Part shown: positions 25,487 to 38,760 of the stretch, piece after piece
How the letters are laid out: every line of letters begins with the position of its first letter
Numbering within the stretch: the stretch's first letter is position 1
Source of the DNA: Sindora glabra
Taxonomy: Eukaryota > Streptophyta > Magnoliopsida > Fabales > Fabaceae
Length of the DNA: 64,000 bases
Direction: 5' to 3'
NCBI GenBank assembly: GCA_020226215.1
Contig: CM035232.1
Location: 78,238,130 to 78,302,129 of the forward strand
Notes under the pieces: generated by a model
The model's input: only the letters and a program-made list of their open reading frames with translations
Database searches by the model: none
What the model was told of the DNA's origin: nothing
Position numbers and translations under genes: made by a program

Positions 25487-25661
25487 AGGTTTTCTAAGGA
25501 ATACTACTACTACATTGTAATATCACAAAAATATAACAAGAAATATCAAGTAAAAATCAAGATTTTAAAACCCGACTGGAGGTTTTCTAAGGAATACTAC
25601 TACTACATTGTAGTATAACAAGAAATATCGAGTAAAAATTAAGGTTTTCAAACTCGGCTTG
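25487..25661 (+). repeat. 92-bp tandem duplication spanning the LTR D3 / hAT junction
   Basis: Copy 1 (25487-25578) and copy 2 (25580-25661) each contain, in order, AGGTTTTCTAAGGAATACTA, the D-family LTR start TGTA..., AAGAAATATC(A/G)AGTAAAAAT, and about 20 bp of hAT end sequence (AAGATTTTAAAACCCGAC in copy 1, TTAAGGTTTTCAAACTCGG in copy 2). Copy 2 lacks 13 bp of the LTR start. So the duplicated block carries host plus transposon tip. Confidence 0.85.
25516..25639 (+). repeat. 5' tip of LTR D3 (before the hAT insertion, partly duplicated)
   Basis: TGTAATATCACAAAAATA at 25516 followed by ACAAGAAATATCAAG matches the start of the D-family LTR (minus strand from 35283). The bases after the hAT at 29800 (TTCTCTAGAAAACCCTAATT) are exactly what follows in D1. 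The hAT therefore landed about 35 bp into this LTR. Confidence 0.8.
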
Positions 25662-28600
25662 GCCCGGTCGGTTCAATCGATCGAACTGGTGCCCAGGCAT
25701 CAAATTGGACTAGATATATCCATAGAACCGGCCTATTGAAAAACCTGGATAGATTTGGTGAAACTCGATAAAAAATTGATTTAATCGGTAACCCATTAGA
25801 CTCGTCAACTTGTTTCATTTTTTTTTTAGTTGGACAAAGTCATCAGTGGCCTAAGTCCTACTAACCCAGTCCAGCCCCACAACTCACTACCCAACCTGCT
25901 AACCTTGAATGAAACAACATAGCATCAGACTGCAGGAAGGATACTAGCATCACAGATTGATTCACATCATAGCAGCATTTGGGAATTGTCGAATTAGGGA
26001 AGGGGAAAACCTAATTTTTCTTTTGTTATTCTATCTATGCTATAACTATTGTTGCTCTTGCTTAACTTGCTTTCTCCTGAATGTTCTTCAATTCTTCTCT
26101 AATATGTTGTTCTACTTTGTTTCTATCTTCCATAGCTTTGCTTTATTTCACAGTCTTTCGATTTAGGCAGCATTTTGGTTTCAAGCTTTCAGCTTTGCTT
26201 CAGCTTTAGCTCTATTTCAGATTCCTAGTATTTTGGTAACTTAACCAGAGACAAACTGCATTTAAAAACTTCACCCGTTTATAGCATTCCACAATTAAGC
26301 AACTTAAGCCTTGTTTCAGTATTTTGGTAGCTGAAGCTCAATGGCTCAATCACAATAAAGTCATACCTTCGATTTCCTTCTTTTTGGAAGTTCGGAGTTC
26401 AACCTTTAGGTCCTAGTTTGTGATTGTTATTTATTTCATTTGTAGCATATTATTTCTCCATATTTTTATTGCATTCCACGTTCCTTTCTTTTATTTTCTT
26501 TTTTCTTGCTTTCCCCTATTAATGATCACATAATCACATCACATTTACAACCTTGGGTAATGGGCACGACCATGAATGATTGAAATTAATGCAAGTTCAC
26601 AAATTAATTAATCCCTCATTAATATTTATAGTCACTCCAATTAATGCAACACATAATGTAGGTTCACAAATTAATGTACAAGTGATTGAAATTAATGCAC
26701 TGAGAATAACTTATTTTGTCAATACATAAAGCATTTATATTGCTTTACTTTGCAAATTGCAAAATATCTTAAATTTAAACCATGTTTTCTTTGTTGAAAA
26801 TTTTTTTTAGATAATCAATAACTTATGTTTTGTTTTGTTTAAATGCAGAAAATGTCATCTTCCTCAGCTGGCTAATCAAAAGCTACATTTTCAACACGAT
26901 CTATTAGAACAAAAATGGACCCTACATGGAACCATTATACAGAAGGTGAAGACTTAAAGGGAAAAATTCTTAAAATGCTTGTATTATGCACAAGAAATTA
27001 AAAGTGGAGGGATAAATAGAATGAAATTACAGCTTGCCAAAAAAAAGGGTGAAGTTTAAGCATGTTCAAAAGTCTTATATGATATTTAGTATCAAATTGA
27101 AAAGTATTTGAAAGAGGCCAAATGAAAGAAAAAGAAGGATCCAGGAGGATTCTTATACTCAAAGCACTACACCATTTGATGGAGATACACCTAAGATTAA
27201 AGAAATACATGGTAAACAATTTCAAGCTAAAGGTAAAAGAAAGGCAAGTGGGAGTATTGAAAAATTTTTTGCACCAAGAACCATTCTTGGTGGTCAACCA
27301 TCAATCAAGAGTGCATTGGCAGGTAAAGAAGCTGTACATAGAGCAGATTTGGCAATTGCCAGGTTCTTTTATGACAATTGCATTCCATTAAATGTCATGA
27401 ATTCAATTTCTTTCCAGAAAATGTTTAATGCAGTAGCAATAATAGGTCATAGTTATAAAGCTCCAACTTATCATGCATTGAGAACTAAGTTATTGTATGA
27501 TATGAAAAAAGAAGTTTAGTTATTGATTGGTGCTTGTAGAAGTACTTAGGAAGACACTGGTTGCACTATAATGGTTGATGGTTGGCAAGATAAGAAAAAT
27601 AGGCAACTTCTTAATTTCCTTATTTATTGTCCAGTTGATACTACTTTTATTAAATCTGTAGATGCTTCAAATATTGTTAAGGATGCAGCAACACTTTGTA
27701 AGTTATTTGAAGAAATGGTTAAGTTTGCTAGGGCAAGTAATGTTGTCTACTTAGTTACTGATAATGCTACAAGAAGATTGTTGAATGAAAAATGTCCTTT
27801 AATTTATTGGCCACCTTATGCTGCACACTACTTAATTTTAATAGACATTGGTAAGATGGAACTTGTGAGTAGTCTAGCAAAATGTGCATCAATGATAACT
27901 AAGTTTATTTATAATCATGCATTTTTATTAGCTTAGTTAAGGAAAAGAGAAGGATGGATAAAAATCATACGTCTAGGTCCAATTCATTTTGCTACAATTT
28001 TTATTGCTTTGAAAAGTATTCAAGAGCCTAACTATGATCTTATAGCATTGGTGACTAGTAAGACATACATTGATTCTAAACACTCCAAAGATCAAAAGGC
28101 TAAGGATGTTGTTGTCATCATTTTAAATGATCAATTTTGGAATAATTGTGCTATTATGACTCAAATTATGGCTCCACTTATTCAAGTATTGAGAATTGTT
28201 AATGCTGATGATAAACCTTCACTAGGTTATATGTATGATGCCATGTATAGGGTAAGGAGAGATATCAAGAATTTTTTTTTTGAATAAAAGGACATTGTAT
28301 AAGCCTTATACAAGGATTATCAAACACAAGTGGGATAGGTAACTTCATCAAAAAGTTCATGCTGCTGCATATTTATTGAATTCGATTTTTGCTTATGACA
28401 AAAAAATTTTCTCCATCAAACTAGAGGAACAACAAGGTTTCCTTGATGTTTTAGAAGTAAAAGTCAAGTCAAACAAAACTGGATTTTAAAAAAAAGTATG
28501 CTTTATCATGAAAGGCGTGAAAGCTTTAGTAGATAAATAGCTCTTGAAGCTTCAAAAAATATGTTACCTGGTAAGAATTTTAGTTTATGTGAATTATTTT

Positions 28601-29791
28601 TTATATTGTGTTATTTGAATTATGATTAAAATGATTAATTTGGTCTTTTGTTTTTATTATGACTTGTGAATTTGTGACAGATCAATGGTGGAAGAATTTT
28701 AGCCATAGTGCTCCTAATGTGCAAAAGCTAGCTATCACTCTTTTAAGCCAAACAATATCTTCTTCAGGTTATGAAAGAAATTGTAGTGTCTTTGAAAGAA
28801 TACACACTAAGAAAAGAAATAGATTAGAGCATCAAAGGTTGAATGATCTTGTGTTTGTGCATTACAATTTACATTTGAAAGATAGGTAAAACTATTTAGT
28901 GCTTTATTTAATTTGTTAATAATAATTAGTGTATGTGAAAGTATAATATTCATAATTTACGTAACATATACTTTATAGGGCTTTAAACAAGAATAGATCA
29001 TTGGATCCCATTGACTATGAAAGCATAGACAAAAGTTAATTTTGGATTTTGGAAGAAGATGATTCACTTTTGCTTGATCATAAAGAAATAGAGAGAATGC
29101 TTTACAATGATGAAGCAATTCCAAAGGTTTCATTAACTAATGAAGGGGGTTAGTTTTCTTTCTTTCTTTTATACATGGAACTTATTGTGGACTACTTTTT
29201 TTTCATCTAGACTTCTACTTATTAAAATAGCATAATGAGCATAAAAATGTTAAAAATTATTCTAATCTTATTAAAGTTTTAATAATGTTCATTTTTTTTT
29301 GGTTTGGTTTGGTGACATAATTGAAAATTATATTCAAGCACTAAGCATGGAGGCCCCATTAGTGGATTTAGGCTCAATTGTACAAGATAAGGATTATAGT
29401 GCTAGTAGAGATTATTTTGATGATGGTGATAATATGGCTTGGTTTGATCAAGCGCCTCCCATGTTTGACAAGGAATGAGGTAATGAATGTTTTTATAATT
29501 TATAGTGATTATTAAGTAAAAAGAATTAAGACTTGTGTGAATGTAACTTGAATTAGAGATCATTTTGTCATTTGCCTTCTATTTGAATTAAAATTGTGTT
29601 AGATAATTATTATAATTATAGTAAAATTAATGGTTATTTGTTGTGTTATAGAAATATAGTAAGATAGTGTATGTATATATATTGTGCAATTTATTATATA
29701 TAAAAATATAGTCAACCATTCAGTTGAACCGATCTAACCTTGACCCGTTTGCCTCACCAAGTTTATGGTTGGGCCAAGTTTTAAAATATTA
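25640..29791 (+). mobile_element. hAT transposon with 8-bp target duplication
   Basis: It is flanked by GTAAAAAT at 25632-25639 and 29792-29799, the 8-bp length known for hAT elements. The left end TAAGGTTTTCAAACTCGG pairs imperfectly with the inverted right end TAATATTTTAAAACTTGG, and GGCCC lies just inside both. Subterminal motifs with GGTTCAAT/GATCG cluster at both ends. Inside is a transposase gene with BED, DUF659 and hAT-C regions. It is 4.15 kb, a normal size for an autonomous hAT, but the gene is broken. The first 1.2 kb (25640-26850) is leader sequence, with a probable 5' UTR intron acceptor (AAATGCAG) at 26848. Confidence 0.9.
26852..29478 (+). pseudogene. hAT transposase (BED / DUF659 / hAT-C), degenerate
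   Basis: The start MSSSSAG at 26852 is followed by a stop. DPTWNHYTEGED and a frameshifted Cys pair resemble a BED zinc finger (26920-27060). The next frame, 27130-27520, includes KRKASGSIEKFF and ends SYKAPTYHALRTKLLYDMK. DUF659 follows with MVDGWQDKKNRQLLNFL (27571, catalytic Asp region) and LVTDNA (27753). YAAHYLILIDIGKM fits the conserved CAAH region with Cys replaced. The dimerisation domain is at 28680-28889 (KLAITLLSQTISSSGYERN ... KKRNRLEHQRLNDLVF). A clean intron lies at 28571-28680 (GTAAG...GACAG), and another probably ends at TATAG near 28977. C-terminal exons end DQAPPMFDKE at 29478. In-frame stops occur near 26870, 27517, 27548 and 27934. Confidence 0.85.
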
Positions 29792-29799
29792 GTAAAAAT

Positions 29800-32427
29800 T
29801 TCTCTAGAAAACCCTAATTCAAAAATCCTGATAGGAAAACTGGGTAAATTTTGAGGGAATCATAAAAGTAATTTGGAAGTGAGCCTAACTAGAATAATTT
29901 TAAAAATTTTAATAGACATCAAAATAGATAAAAAAAATAAATTAAAAATCCAATACTAGGTTTAGGAAAAATTACTTAGGAATTTACTAAAATTCCAAAA
30001 CCCAATAAACTGAAAAAGAGAGAAGATGAGCTGAAATTTTAGCAAATTTATTTAAAAATTCATAGGCTAACCTAAATTAATTTTTAGAGCCCAAAAATGA
30101 TTATGGAAAACCAAGAGTGAAGGCCCAAGTTAAGCCAAATGATATTTAAAAAGTTTAGGGGTAAAAATGTAAGAAAGTGAAAAAATTAGGGTTATTATTT
30201 AATAAATATTGTTTACCCTTTTGTGTGGCCTTATTTTATTGGCTAAAGAGGTAATTATTTTTTAGTTATAGCAGTGCACATGGATGTTGGAAATGTCCCT
30301 TGATTTTTATCTAAAATTAACAAGAAATAATAAAAAATTTTGGATTTTTTCAAAATTAAGGTTTAAGGCTTATATAAATACATATCTGGACATTTTGAGT
30401 AAAAAAATTATACTCCTCTACTTAGAAAAACCGTGATCAAGAAAAAAAAAGGGGAAGAGTTCAAACCTTCTTAGAGTTGCAAAGGGTTTTCAATTTTATC
30501 CTTCTTTATTTTATAAGGTAATTAGAAAGTTTCTTTCAATATTTTTGGTTTTTAATCATCTTTCTCTTTAATGGCTAAAACTTAATTCATTTCTATGAAG
30601 CTTCTTTACTATTTTAAAGAATTGTTGGAAGCTTAAGAAGTGTGGAAAATAAAGTGAGTGATAACTTTCACTACTTTTAGGATTATTTCAAAGAAATAGG
30701 TTGTTAGTGTATGATTCCTTATACTTTACTTGCTATAAATGGTGGCATAGTTCTATTTTGAGGTATTTTAATTAATAATATGATAGTGGTTTGTTGGAAC
30801 AATGATGCTAGAAATTATAGAAAAGGATTCATTAAAGTTATGTAGGAAGATTGAAAGTAACAACGTGTAAACATGAAATCAACATCTCTTTTACTCTGTT
30901 GAACAATATATGTTGTTTGCTTATTGTAACTAGGGTTAAGAAAATTTAAAAATCTCAATTCTTGACATATTAAGGTTGTGTTTAGTGTTGTAATGATTGT
31001 GAATAAGTTTTGGACATTTTTTGTAAAATTTTAAAGGCATGAATAACTAAGTTACAAGTGGATCATTGAAAGGAGCTCAATTTAGAATTTTGTACTGGCT
31101 AGTCTTTGGTTCTTATGTTTTTTAGGCATCAAATGATCGAGAAAAGTTATGAAAATTTGTGTCCTTACCCTTCCATATGTTAGGAGGCTCATGGCCATAT
31201 TTGGTGGCATTTGAAGTTCATTTGGTTATCCAACAAAATTTTCTATTTCAAGTGTTCCAATGTCATCCTAATTCTAAACTCTATCTAATTGGTCTCAAAT
31301 TTCCATTTATTTGAGCCATAAAATGAATGATAAAAATTATGAAACCCAAGTAATATTATATTTAGGATGTTAGCAAGTTTGTTTCAAAATTTCGTGGTAA
31401 TAGAAGTTGATTTGGTTGCCCAAATGGTGGTTATACCTTAACTGCTCTAGTGTAGTCCGAAAATTGTCAATCTGAGTTTTTGTTTTTGACACACTAGTAA
31501 ATTCATGAAATTAGTTGTATAATACTTGATTTGTTCCTTGTTAAAGAGTTAGGAATGTTGTGACAAATTTTGGTACCAATTTTCTTCCATTTGATTGATG
31601 AAAAGAGGTTTGGATTGCCAATGCTATTATAATGTCCTATTTTTGCATTCTTACTCGAGTTCTATTTAAACAATACCCATAAAAATATTTTATGTCATTT
31701 AATTGTTGTATCTTATATAATATCATGTTAAAAATGTTATAATTAATTGTGGTATAATTTTGAATTGGTCTAGGAACATAAAAGGAAGGTTCCAAGCCAT
31801 AATACTTATACAAACTTCCTTGAAATACTTGAGGACCTTTAAGGAAGCATTAGGATTACATATGGCACATTGAGATATTATATAAAATACTTATGACATA
31901 GTTGGTATTTAATATACTTATTGAAATAGACTATATGGATAATGCTTCAACACCTAATATCAATTATCATGAATTGAGTGAGGGGGAAATATAAAATCCT
32001 TTGCAAGGAAGGACAAGAGTGGTTAGTAGTTGAGATAAAAGGTTAATGGCCTTGGGTTTAGAATGACGCGGGATAAGGTTGGACTGAAGATATAAGATGC
32101 CACTTGTATATCTACCATTACCATTTCTATAACTACACAAAACAAATAAACAATATATAAATGAGGAATTGTCCACAAGATACCAAATAGGTCTTTAGTT
32201 AGAATAAAAAGTTAATTTTCCTAATTAAGGATTTCTTAAGTAGATGAAGAAGGGTCACTTATTGAGTATATTTTATACTCATTTTTTTATTTAAATTGGA
32301 ATTATAGGTGCAAATCATAGATCCACAGGTACAAACTAATACTTATAGAGGTAGCTTTGTGACTTGTTGTGGAACTTTTGAGATAGCATTTTGGTTTGAA
32401 ATTCAGGACACCACTGCGAGTGTAATA
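29800..32427 (+). repeat. LTR D3, main part (plus strand, 3' end missing)
   Basis: TTCTCTAGAAAACCCTAATT onward aligns with the reverse complement of D1 from 35240 downward, including GAGCCTAACTA(G/T)AATAATTT and the stretch with AACTGAAAAAG. Homology continues to about 32330 and then weakens. The last few hundred bp of a D LTR (ending GATGGGTCA) are absent, and the sequence abuts the terminus of D1 at 32427/32428. No coding sequence. Confidence 0.75.
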
Positions 32428-35283
32428 TGATGACCCATCTTATGATTATTGTGACCGGCGTAAAGATACCCATTCAAAACTAGCATACTAACTAGATATC
32501 TTTATAAGCCTTTAATACTCTAAATCTTTTCTAAAATTATCATTATAAAAGAAACAAACATCTAAACTTAAAAAACAAACCACATACATTATAAGTTTAA
32601 AAGTTATACGTATAATATATATATATATATATATACCCCAAATATTATTTATACAAGCATATGATTTATAAAGCATTTCAAAAGACACATACTAAATCCA
32701 AAATGGATAGTATCCTATTGATGTCATGGAGAAACTAGAAGATTTCCTTACAAGTATTAATTTGCTATCTCAACTCCACGATTGGTACCTATAATTAATT
32801 TAACATAATAAAAGTGTGAGTGTGAAATATACTCAGTGTCACCTTATATAAAAGGTTTCAATCATAAAAGATTAACGTTATCTTTGTGTACAATCCCTAA
32901 CTAGTGTCTTATAAGGATTTTTTCTTATATATATCACTAGTACAATTCATCATAGAAAATAACAATGGTAGATATACAATTGTCACCTTATATCCTCAGT
33001 CTAACCTTATCCCTAGCCACTCTAGACTTTAAGTCACCTACCTTTTCCCTCAACTACTAATCACCCCTCTCCTTATCTGTGAAGGATGTTATATCTCTCC
33101 CTTCTTAATTCATAATAAGCAATAATGGGATGTCAACATATCAACCATTTTATCTATTTCCAAATTTATAGTCAAATATGCACCATGTCATAAGTGTTTT
33201 ACATATTACATCAATGTGCCATATATATATTTAAAATCCTTCTTAACAATTTTCAAAGAATTTCAAGTAAACTTGTAGTTGTACCATGACTCGGAGCCTC
33301 TTTTTTTGCTCTTAAATTCATTTTAAATTCCTAGCATTTTTAACATTTTAATATACAAGTTGTAACAATCAAATTACATAAAATACATCCAAGGTTATTG
33401 TTCACTCAGAACCTAAAGGAAGAATTCGATAATAGGGCAGCACAGGTATACATGTAATTAAAGCCACTTTTTACTAATTAGATAAAATCCAATTGTTGCC
33501 AAATTTTAAAATTTTACAACACATTAAATGAAAGATAACTTAAGTGTTGTACAAATAATTTGGTAAGTTTATTAGTGTATTAAAAACAAGAAATTAGATC
33601 AGCCAAATTTGGACAACTTTAGAGTTGCTGAAATAAACCTACCATTTGGAAAACCTACTCAACTTTGATTGTCATCAAAATTTTCCATAATCTTGTTAAC
33701 ATCCCAAATGATATATCTTAGAAGTATCATAATTTTTTTTATCATTTTATGGTCAAATAAATTGAAATCCTAAACTAACAAGTCTAAAGTTCTAAAATGG
33801 ACAAAATTGAGAATTTAACCATTAACTTACGTTATCATTTACCTAAAAATTTTTAAATTTATCTACATTCATCCTAACACCAAGCATGACTATAAAATAC
33901 TAAAAAATAAATTTTTAAGATTTTCTAAATCTTAAACACTTAGGTTTCCTAAACCCTTAAATCAGTACCATATGAGAAAAGCTAATTTTATTTCCATGAA
34001 TTTTTATTTCCATTTTTCCTAAATAATTTTGATAAATCCCTCTTCCCTCATTTACAATATCAACTTATCAACAACATATGAACATAATATCATTTGGATA
34101 ATTTCAAAATAGAATCATATAACATTATACTACAAATAGCGACATATAAAATACAAATTATCAACAATATCATCTACTACTTAGAAAAACCTAAGTGTAG
34201 GGAAGAATTACCACTCACTTAAATTTTTTTCTCACTCTTTTATTTGTAGCAACCTTTTAAAACAACAAGAAAAAGCTTCGTGACCAAGAATCAAAATTTT
34301 AGAAATTTAGGAAGTAGAGGCTTAAGAAGTTTTTAAGAGATTGGAAGAAATTCTATGTTACACTTCAATATGTGAAGCTACTAGTTAAAGAAGACTTGAA
34401 GGCTTGGAATTTCAACTAATTTCCCTTTCCTTTTCCATGGTTTGGCCGGCTAACAAGTAGAATTTTTTTCTCCAAATGGTCAGCCCATTTATATATATGC
34501 ATAATTCAAGAAAATGTCACAAATGTCCACAATTTCCTTACTAATTTTTATTGAATTGTGAAAAAAAATTGGAACACTTGGAGGGGTTGGCTGGACATCC
34601 AAGAAGTAAGGGAAGGTAAAAAAAATAATTATCCTATAACAAATAAAATAAATCCACATAAAAATGGTTAAATAGGGTTTATCACAAAATAACCCCTAAT
34701 TTTATCTCTTTTTCACTCAAGTCTTTTGCTTCTTTTAGAAGCTTGACCCCACGTTTTTTGGACTAAAAAAATCAAATTTGGACCTCCAAAAATTAAGTCA
34801 AGCCAATCTAATATCAAAAAAAATTAATCACTTAAAAAGACAAAATGGTTTATTATAATTTAACTTTAAATTTTTTATTTTCTTACAATTTTATTCTTAA
34901 ACTTTTAAATATTTTTGGACCCTCATTTTTTGCCTTCTATAGTCATTTTTAAGCCCCAGAAATTAATTTAGGATAGCCTATAAATTTTAAAATTAAATTG
35001 CTAAATTCTCAACTCTTTTTCTTACTTTTTCAGTTTACCAAGTTTTGGAAATTCAGCAAATTTCTAAGTGAAATTTCTTAAACCTATTCTTGGGTTTTTA
35101 ATTTAGTTTTTATATATTTTGATGCTTATTAAAATTTTTAAAATTATTATAGTTAGGCTCATTCCCAAATGACTTTTACAATTCTTTTGAATTTTGCCTA
35201 ATTTGCCTATCAGGATTTTTAAATTAAGGTTTTCTAAAGAAATTTGTGCTTGATATTTTTTGTCCTATTTTTGGAATATTACA
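32428..35283 (-). repeat. 3' LTR of Tekay-like element D (D1)
   Basis: On the minus strand it begins TGTAATATTCC directly after the PPT-like CTTGAAGAGGAGAAAGCT (35284-35301) and ends ATAAGATGGGTCATCA at 32428. Length is 2856 bp. It aligns along its length with D2 (40511-42748 plus 50370-51048). A (TA)n tract of about 21 bp lies at 32615-32635. It points against D3, so the two make a large inverted repeat. Confidence 0.85.
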
Positions 35284-35389
35284 AGCTTTCTCCTCTTCAA
35301 GAAAATTTATCCTCAAATTTTTAAAATATCTTAACAATATATGAATTTATTAACAAACTATGGAATAATTGTGAAAAGAAAATCTACCA

Positions 35390-38300
35390 AATAAGTTTGG
35401 ATATTTTTCTTCCATATCCTTCTCTAATTTCCAAGTCGGCTCTTAAGTTCCATGTTTCTCCCGTATTACCTTGATTGTGGGAATTTCCTTGGATCTTAGT
35501 TTCCTTATTTTTTGATTAACTACTTGAATAGGTTGTTCTTTGTACATTAGTTTTCGGTCTAATTCTACTAGTATCTCCTTTAACATGTGGGATTCATCTA
35601 AAATATATTTTCTTAATATGGATACATGAAAAATTGGATGTATTGCTTTCATGCTCTTTAGTAGTTCAAGTTGATAAGTAACTTTTCTAATTCATTTATT
35701 AATTTTATAAGGATCGATATATCTTGGTGATAGTTTTTCTTTTTTACCTAATCTTATCACCCCTTTCATAAGTGTAACTTTCATAAACATTTAATCACCT
35801 TCTTGAAATTCTAATGCTTTATGTCTATTATTTGCATACAATTTATGTTGACTTTGAGCTGTTAGTAAACATTTTTTTGATTATTTGCACCTTAGTGATA
35901 GCATTTTTCACAAGATCAAGACCAATCACTCTTGTTTCTCCTAGTTCAACCCGTCTAATGGGTGACTTGCACCATACAATGTTCCAAATGGAGTCATCTA
36001 TATGTTGGTATGATAATTGTTATTATAAGCAAATTCCTTTAACAGTAGATACTTATCCTAGCTTCCTTCAAATTCAATCACACAAGCTCTAAGCATGCCT
36101 TCCAATGTCTAAATTGTTCTTTAGCCCATTTATTTAAGGATGAAATATAATGCTAAACCTTAATTGAGTTCCCAGCATTTCTTGAAAAGATTGTCAAAAT
36201 CATGCAAATTATGATCCTCGATCCAAAATAAAAGTGAGTGGCACACCATGCAATAGAATGATTTTATCCATGTAAAGTTGAGCATAATGTGATGCTGGGT
36301 ACATCATTTTTACTGGTATAAAATGTGCAAACTTTCTTAAACAATCCACAATCACCTATGGAATTGTATCCCTTGCTAGTTTGTACAACCTAATTATGAA
36401 ATTTATTGTAATACTTTCCCACTTCCATTCAGGAATATGAAAAGATCTACTAGTTGTTGATATTCAACTTTCACTTGCTAACAGGTCAAACATCTAATTA
36501 CATAATCTATATTGGCTTTTTTCATTTCATCCCACCAATATAGATTCTTCAAATCTTGATGCATTTTTATTACACCAGGATGCATTGTATAAGATGACTC
36601 ATAAGCTTTCTTCAATATTTATTGTCATAGCACTGCAAGTACCCACAATCAGTTCCTATTTCTAATTATTCTTTCTTCACTTATGGTTAATTCAATATCC
36701 TCCTCATTTGTAGCTCGTTTCTTTAATTGCTCACATTGGGGATCCTCTTTTTAAGTGACTTTAATTTGATCTACTATAGTGAGGTGTATTGTTATACAAG
36801 CTAATTTTGAACTTCTATCCCTTATAGTTTATTTTTCCTACTTTTAGGAATTGTCCAACTTAAAGTGTTAGTAACTAAATTAGCTTTACCCGAATGATAA
36901 TAAATAGAATAGTCATAATCCTTTATAAACTCTATCCACTTTCTTTATCTCATATTAAGCTCCTTTTGTTCAAGGATATACTTAGGGCTTTTATGGTTTG
37001 TATAAATTCACATATAGCCCCATACAAATAATGTTTTCATATTTTTAAGGTAAAAATACATAAAACCCCCTCTAAAGTATGGCCTTCTATCAAATAATCT
37101 CCTGAACTTTTGAACCTTACAAATAATCCCTTGGAAGTTTGGAAAAAAATGAAAATGTTTAAAACCACCACTATCATGTCTCATTTATCAAAGATTAAAA
37201 GCCATCAAAAAATTTTCACTTACTAGTAATTTTAAACCATCACTAAGTGACAATAAAACCGCCGCTAAAATATTTTGTCTATTTTTCTCACCTTTTCATT
37301 TTTTTCCAAACTTTAAAAGAGTTATTTGTAAGGTTTGAAAGTTCAAGAAAGTTACTTAATAGAACCCTATACTTTAGGGGGTTATATGTATTTTCCCCTA
37401 TTTTTAAATCAAATACAATAACTACCATCTCTAAATCGTGAGTAGGGTAATTCATCTCATGTTTCTTTAATTGCCAAGATTCATAGGCTATTACCCTACC
37501 TTATTACATTAATATGCATCCTAGTCCCACTTTAGATGCATCATAGTATATTGTATACCCTTTTACATTATTGGACAATGCCAACATTGGAGCAGTAGTA
37601 AGGTATTCCTTTAATTTTTGAAAACTTCTTTCACAATCATCACTCCATATAAATTTAACTCTTTTATGAGTCAATTGAGTCAAACATGTGGCTATTTTCA
37701 AAAAAATCTTTTACAGATCTTATGTAATATCCTACCAATCTAAAAAAAGCTTCATATTTCTATCATCAAGAAAGATCGTAGCCATTTTTGTACTGCTTTA
37801 ACCTTTTGAGGGTCCACTTGTAATCCCTTCTTGTGATACTATATGTCTTAAGAAATGCACTTCCTCATTCAAAATTCATACTTTGAGAATTTGACATATA
37901 GTTTGTACTCTCATAGTGTTTACAGGGTGATTTTCAAATGTTAGGCATGTTCTTTTTCACTTTTAGAATATACTAAAATATCATCAATAAATACTACAAT
38001 AAATTTATCAAGAAAAGGGTTTAAAAATACAATTCATCAGATCCATGAAGGTTGCAAGAGCATTAGTTAATCCAAATAATATAACCAAAAACTCGTAATG
38101 ACTATAATGAGTTTGGAATGTCATCTTTGAAATATCTTCTTTTTGGATCCTTAATTAATGATAACCAAACCACATATTAATTTTCGAGAAATATTTATAA
38201 CCTTGTAACTAATCAAATAAATCATCTATCCTTGGTAAAGGGTATTTGTTCTTAATAATGACTTTATTTAACTATTAGTAATCAATATACAATCGTAATG

Positions 38301-38560
38301 ATCCATTCTTCTTTTTCACAAATAAAATCAATGCTCCTGATGGTGATGTACTGGGCTATATAAAACATTTATTTAATAAATCTTGCAATTTCTCCTTTAA
38401 TTCTTTTAACTCTATATGAGCCATTCTATAAGGAGTAATGGATATTAGGTCTACTCCAAAATAGTTTCAATTGTAAATTCAATTTCTTAATATAGAAGCA
38501 AACTAGGTAGGTTATTTGGGAAAATATCTGGAAATTCTTTCAATACAAGGACTTGATCCA
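35390..38560 (-). pseudogene. Element D pol: RT, RNase H, integrase and chromodomain (degenerate)
   Basis: Minus-strand order: RT (about 38460-37760) with ISITPYRMAHIELKELKE, NKYPLPRIDDLFD and an intact FIDDILVYS box. RNase H follows (37701-37399, resuming 37048-36850) with IYYDASKVGLGC, HDLEM and IYTNHKSPKYI; the usual DH is NH. Integrase (about 36690-35850) has a zinc finger with YTMHPGVIKMH and CLTC. A C-terminal chromodomain (35652-35390) has HPIFHVSILRKYI, LVELDRKLMYKEQPI and EPTWKLEKDMEEKYPNLF. RT-RNase H-integrase-chromodomain order is that of Tekay/del chromoviruses. Several stops and frameshifts; a MITE splits RNase H. Confidence 0.85.
37049..37398. mobile_element. MULE-type MITE inserted in the RNase H of element D
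   Basis: It is 350 bp, flanked by a perfect 9-bp duplication TATTTTTAA (37040-37048 and 37399-37407), the length typical of Mutator-like elements. Terminal inverted repeats extend about 95 bp: left starts GGTAAAAATACATAAAACCC, right (inverted) GGGGAAAATACATATAACCC, with CCTTACAAATAA shared further in. The interior has no coding capacity. The RNase H reading resumes on the far side, confirming a clean insertion. The 64-codon open frame covering it is spurious. Confidence 0.92.
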
Positions 38561-38760
38561 GTATCATTTTTTCTTTTTCAAATTCCTTTACTGACACTAT
38601 CTATACAACACATCCTTTACTTATCAATTTTTCAACCTTTGTACATGACACAAAAGTAGGCATCCTTCTTTTTGACTTGAAAATTTTATACTCTACCATC
38701 CTCTAATTGGTAAGCAACTATTTTATGATAACAATCCACACAAGTATAGTACTTTGATAG

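Noticed and set aside
37247..37441. 64-codon open frame
   Set aside because: It spans the right end of the MITE and the adjoining antisense of the D pol.
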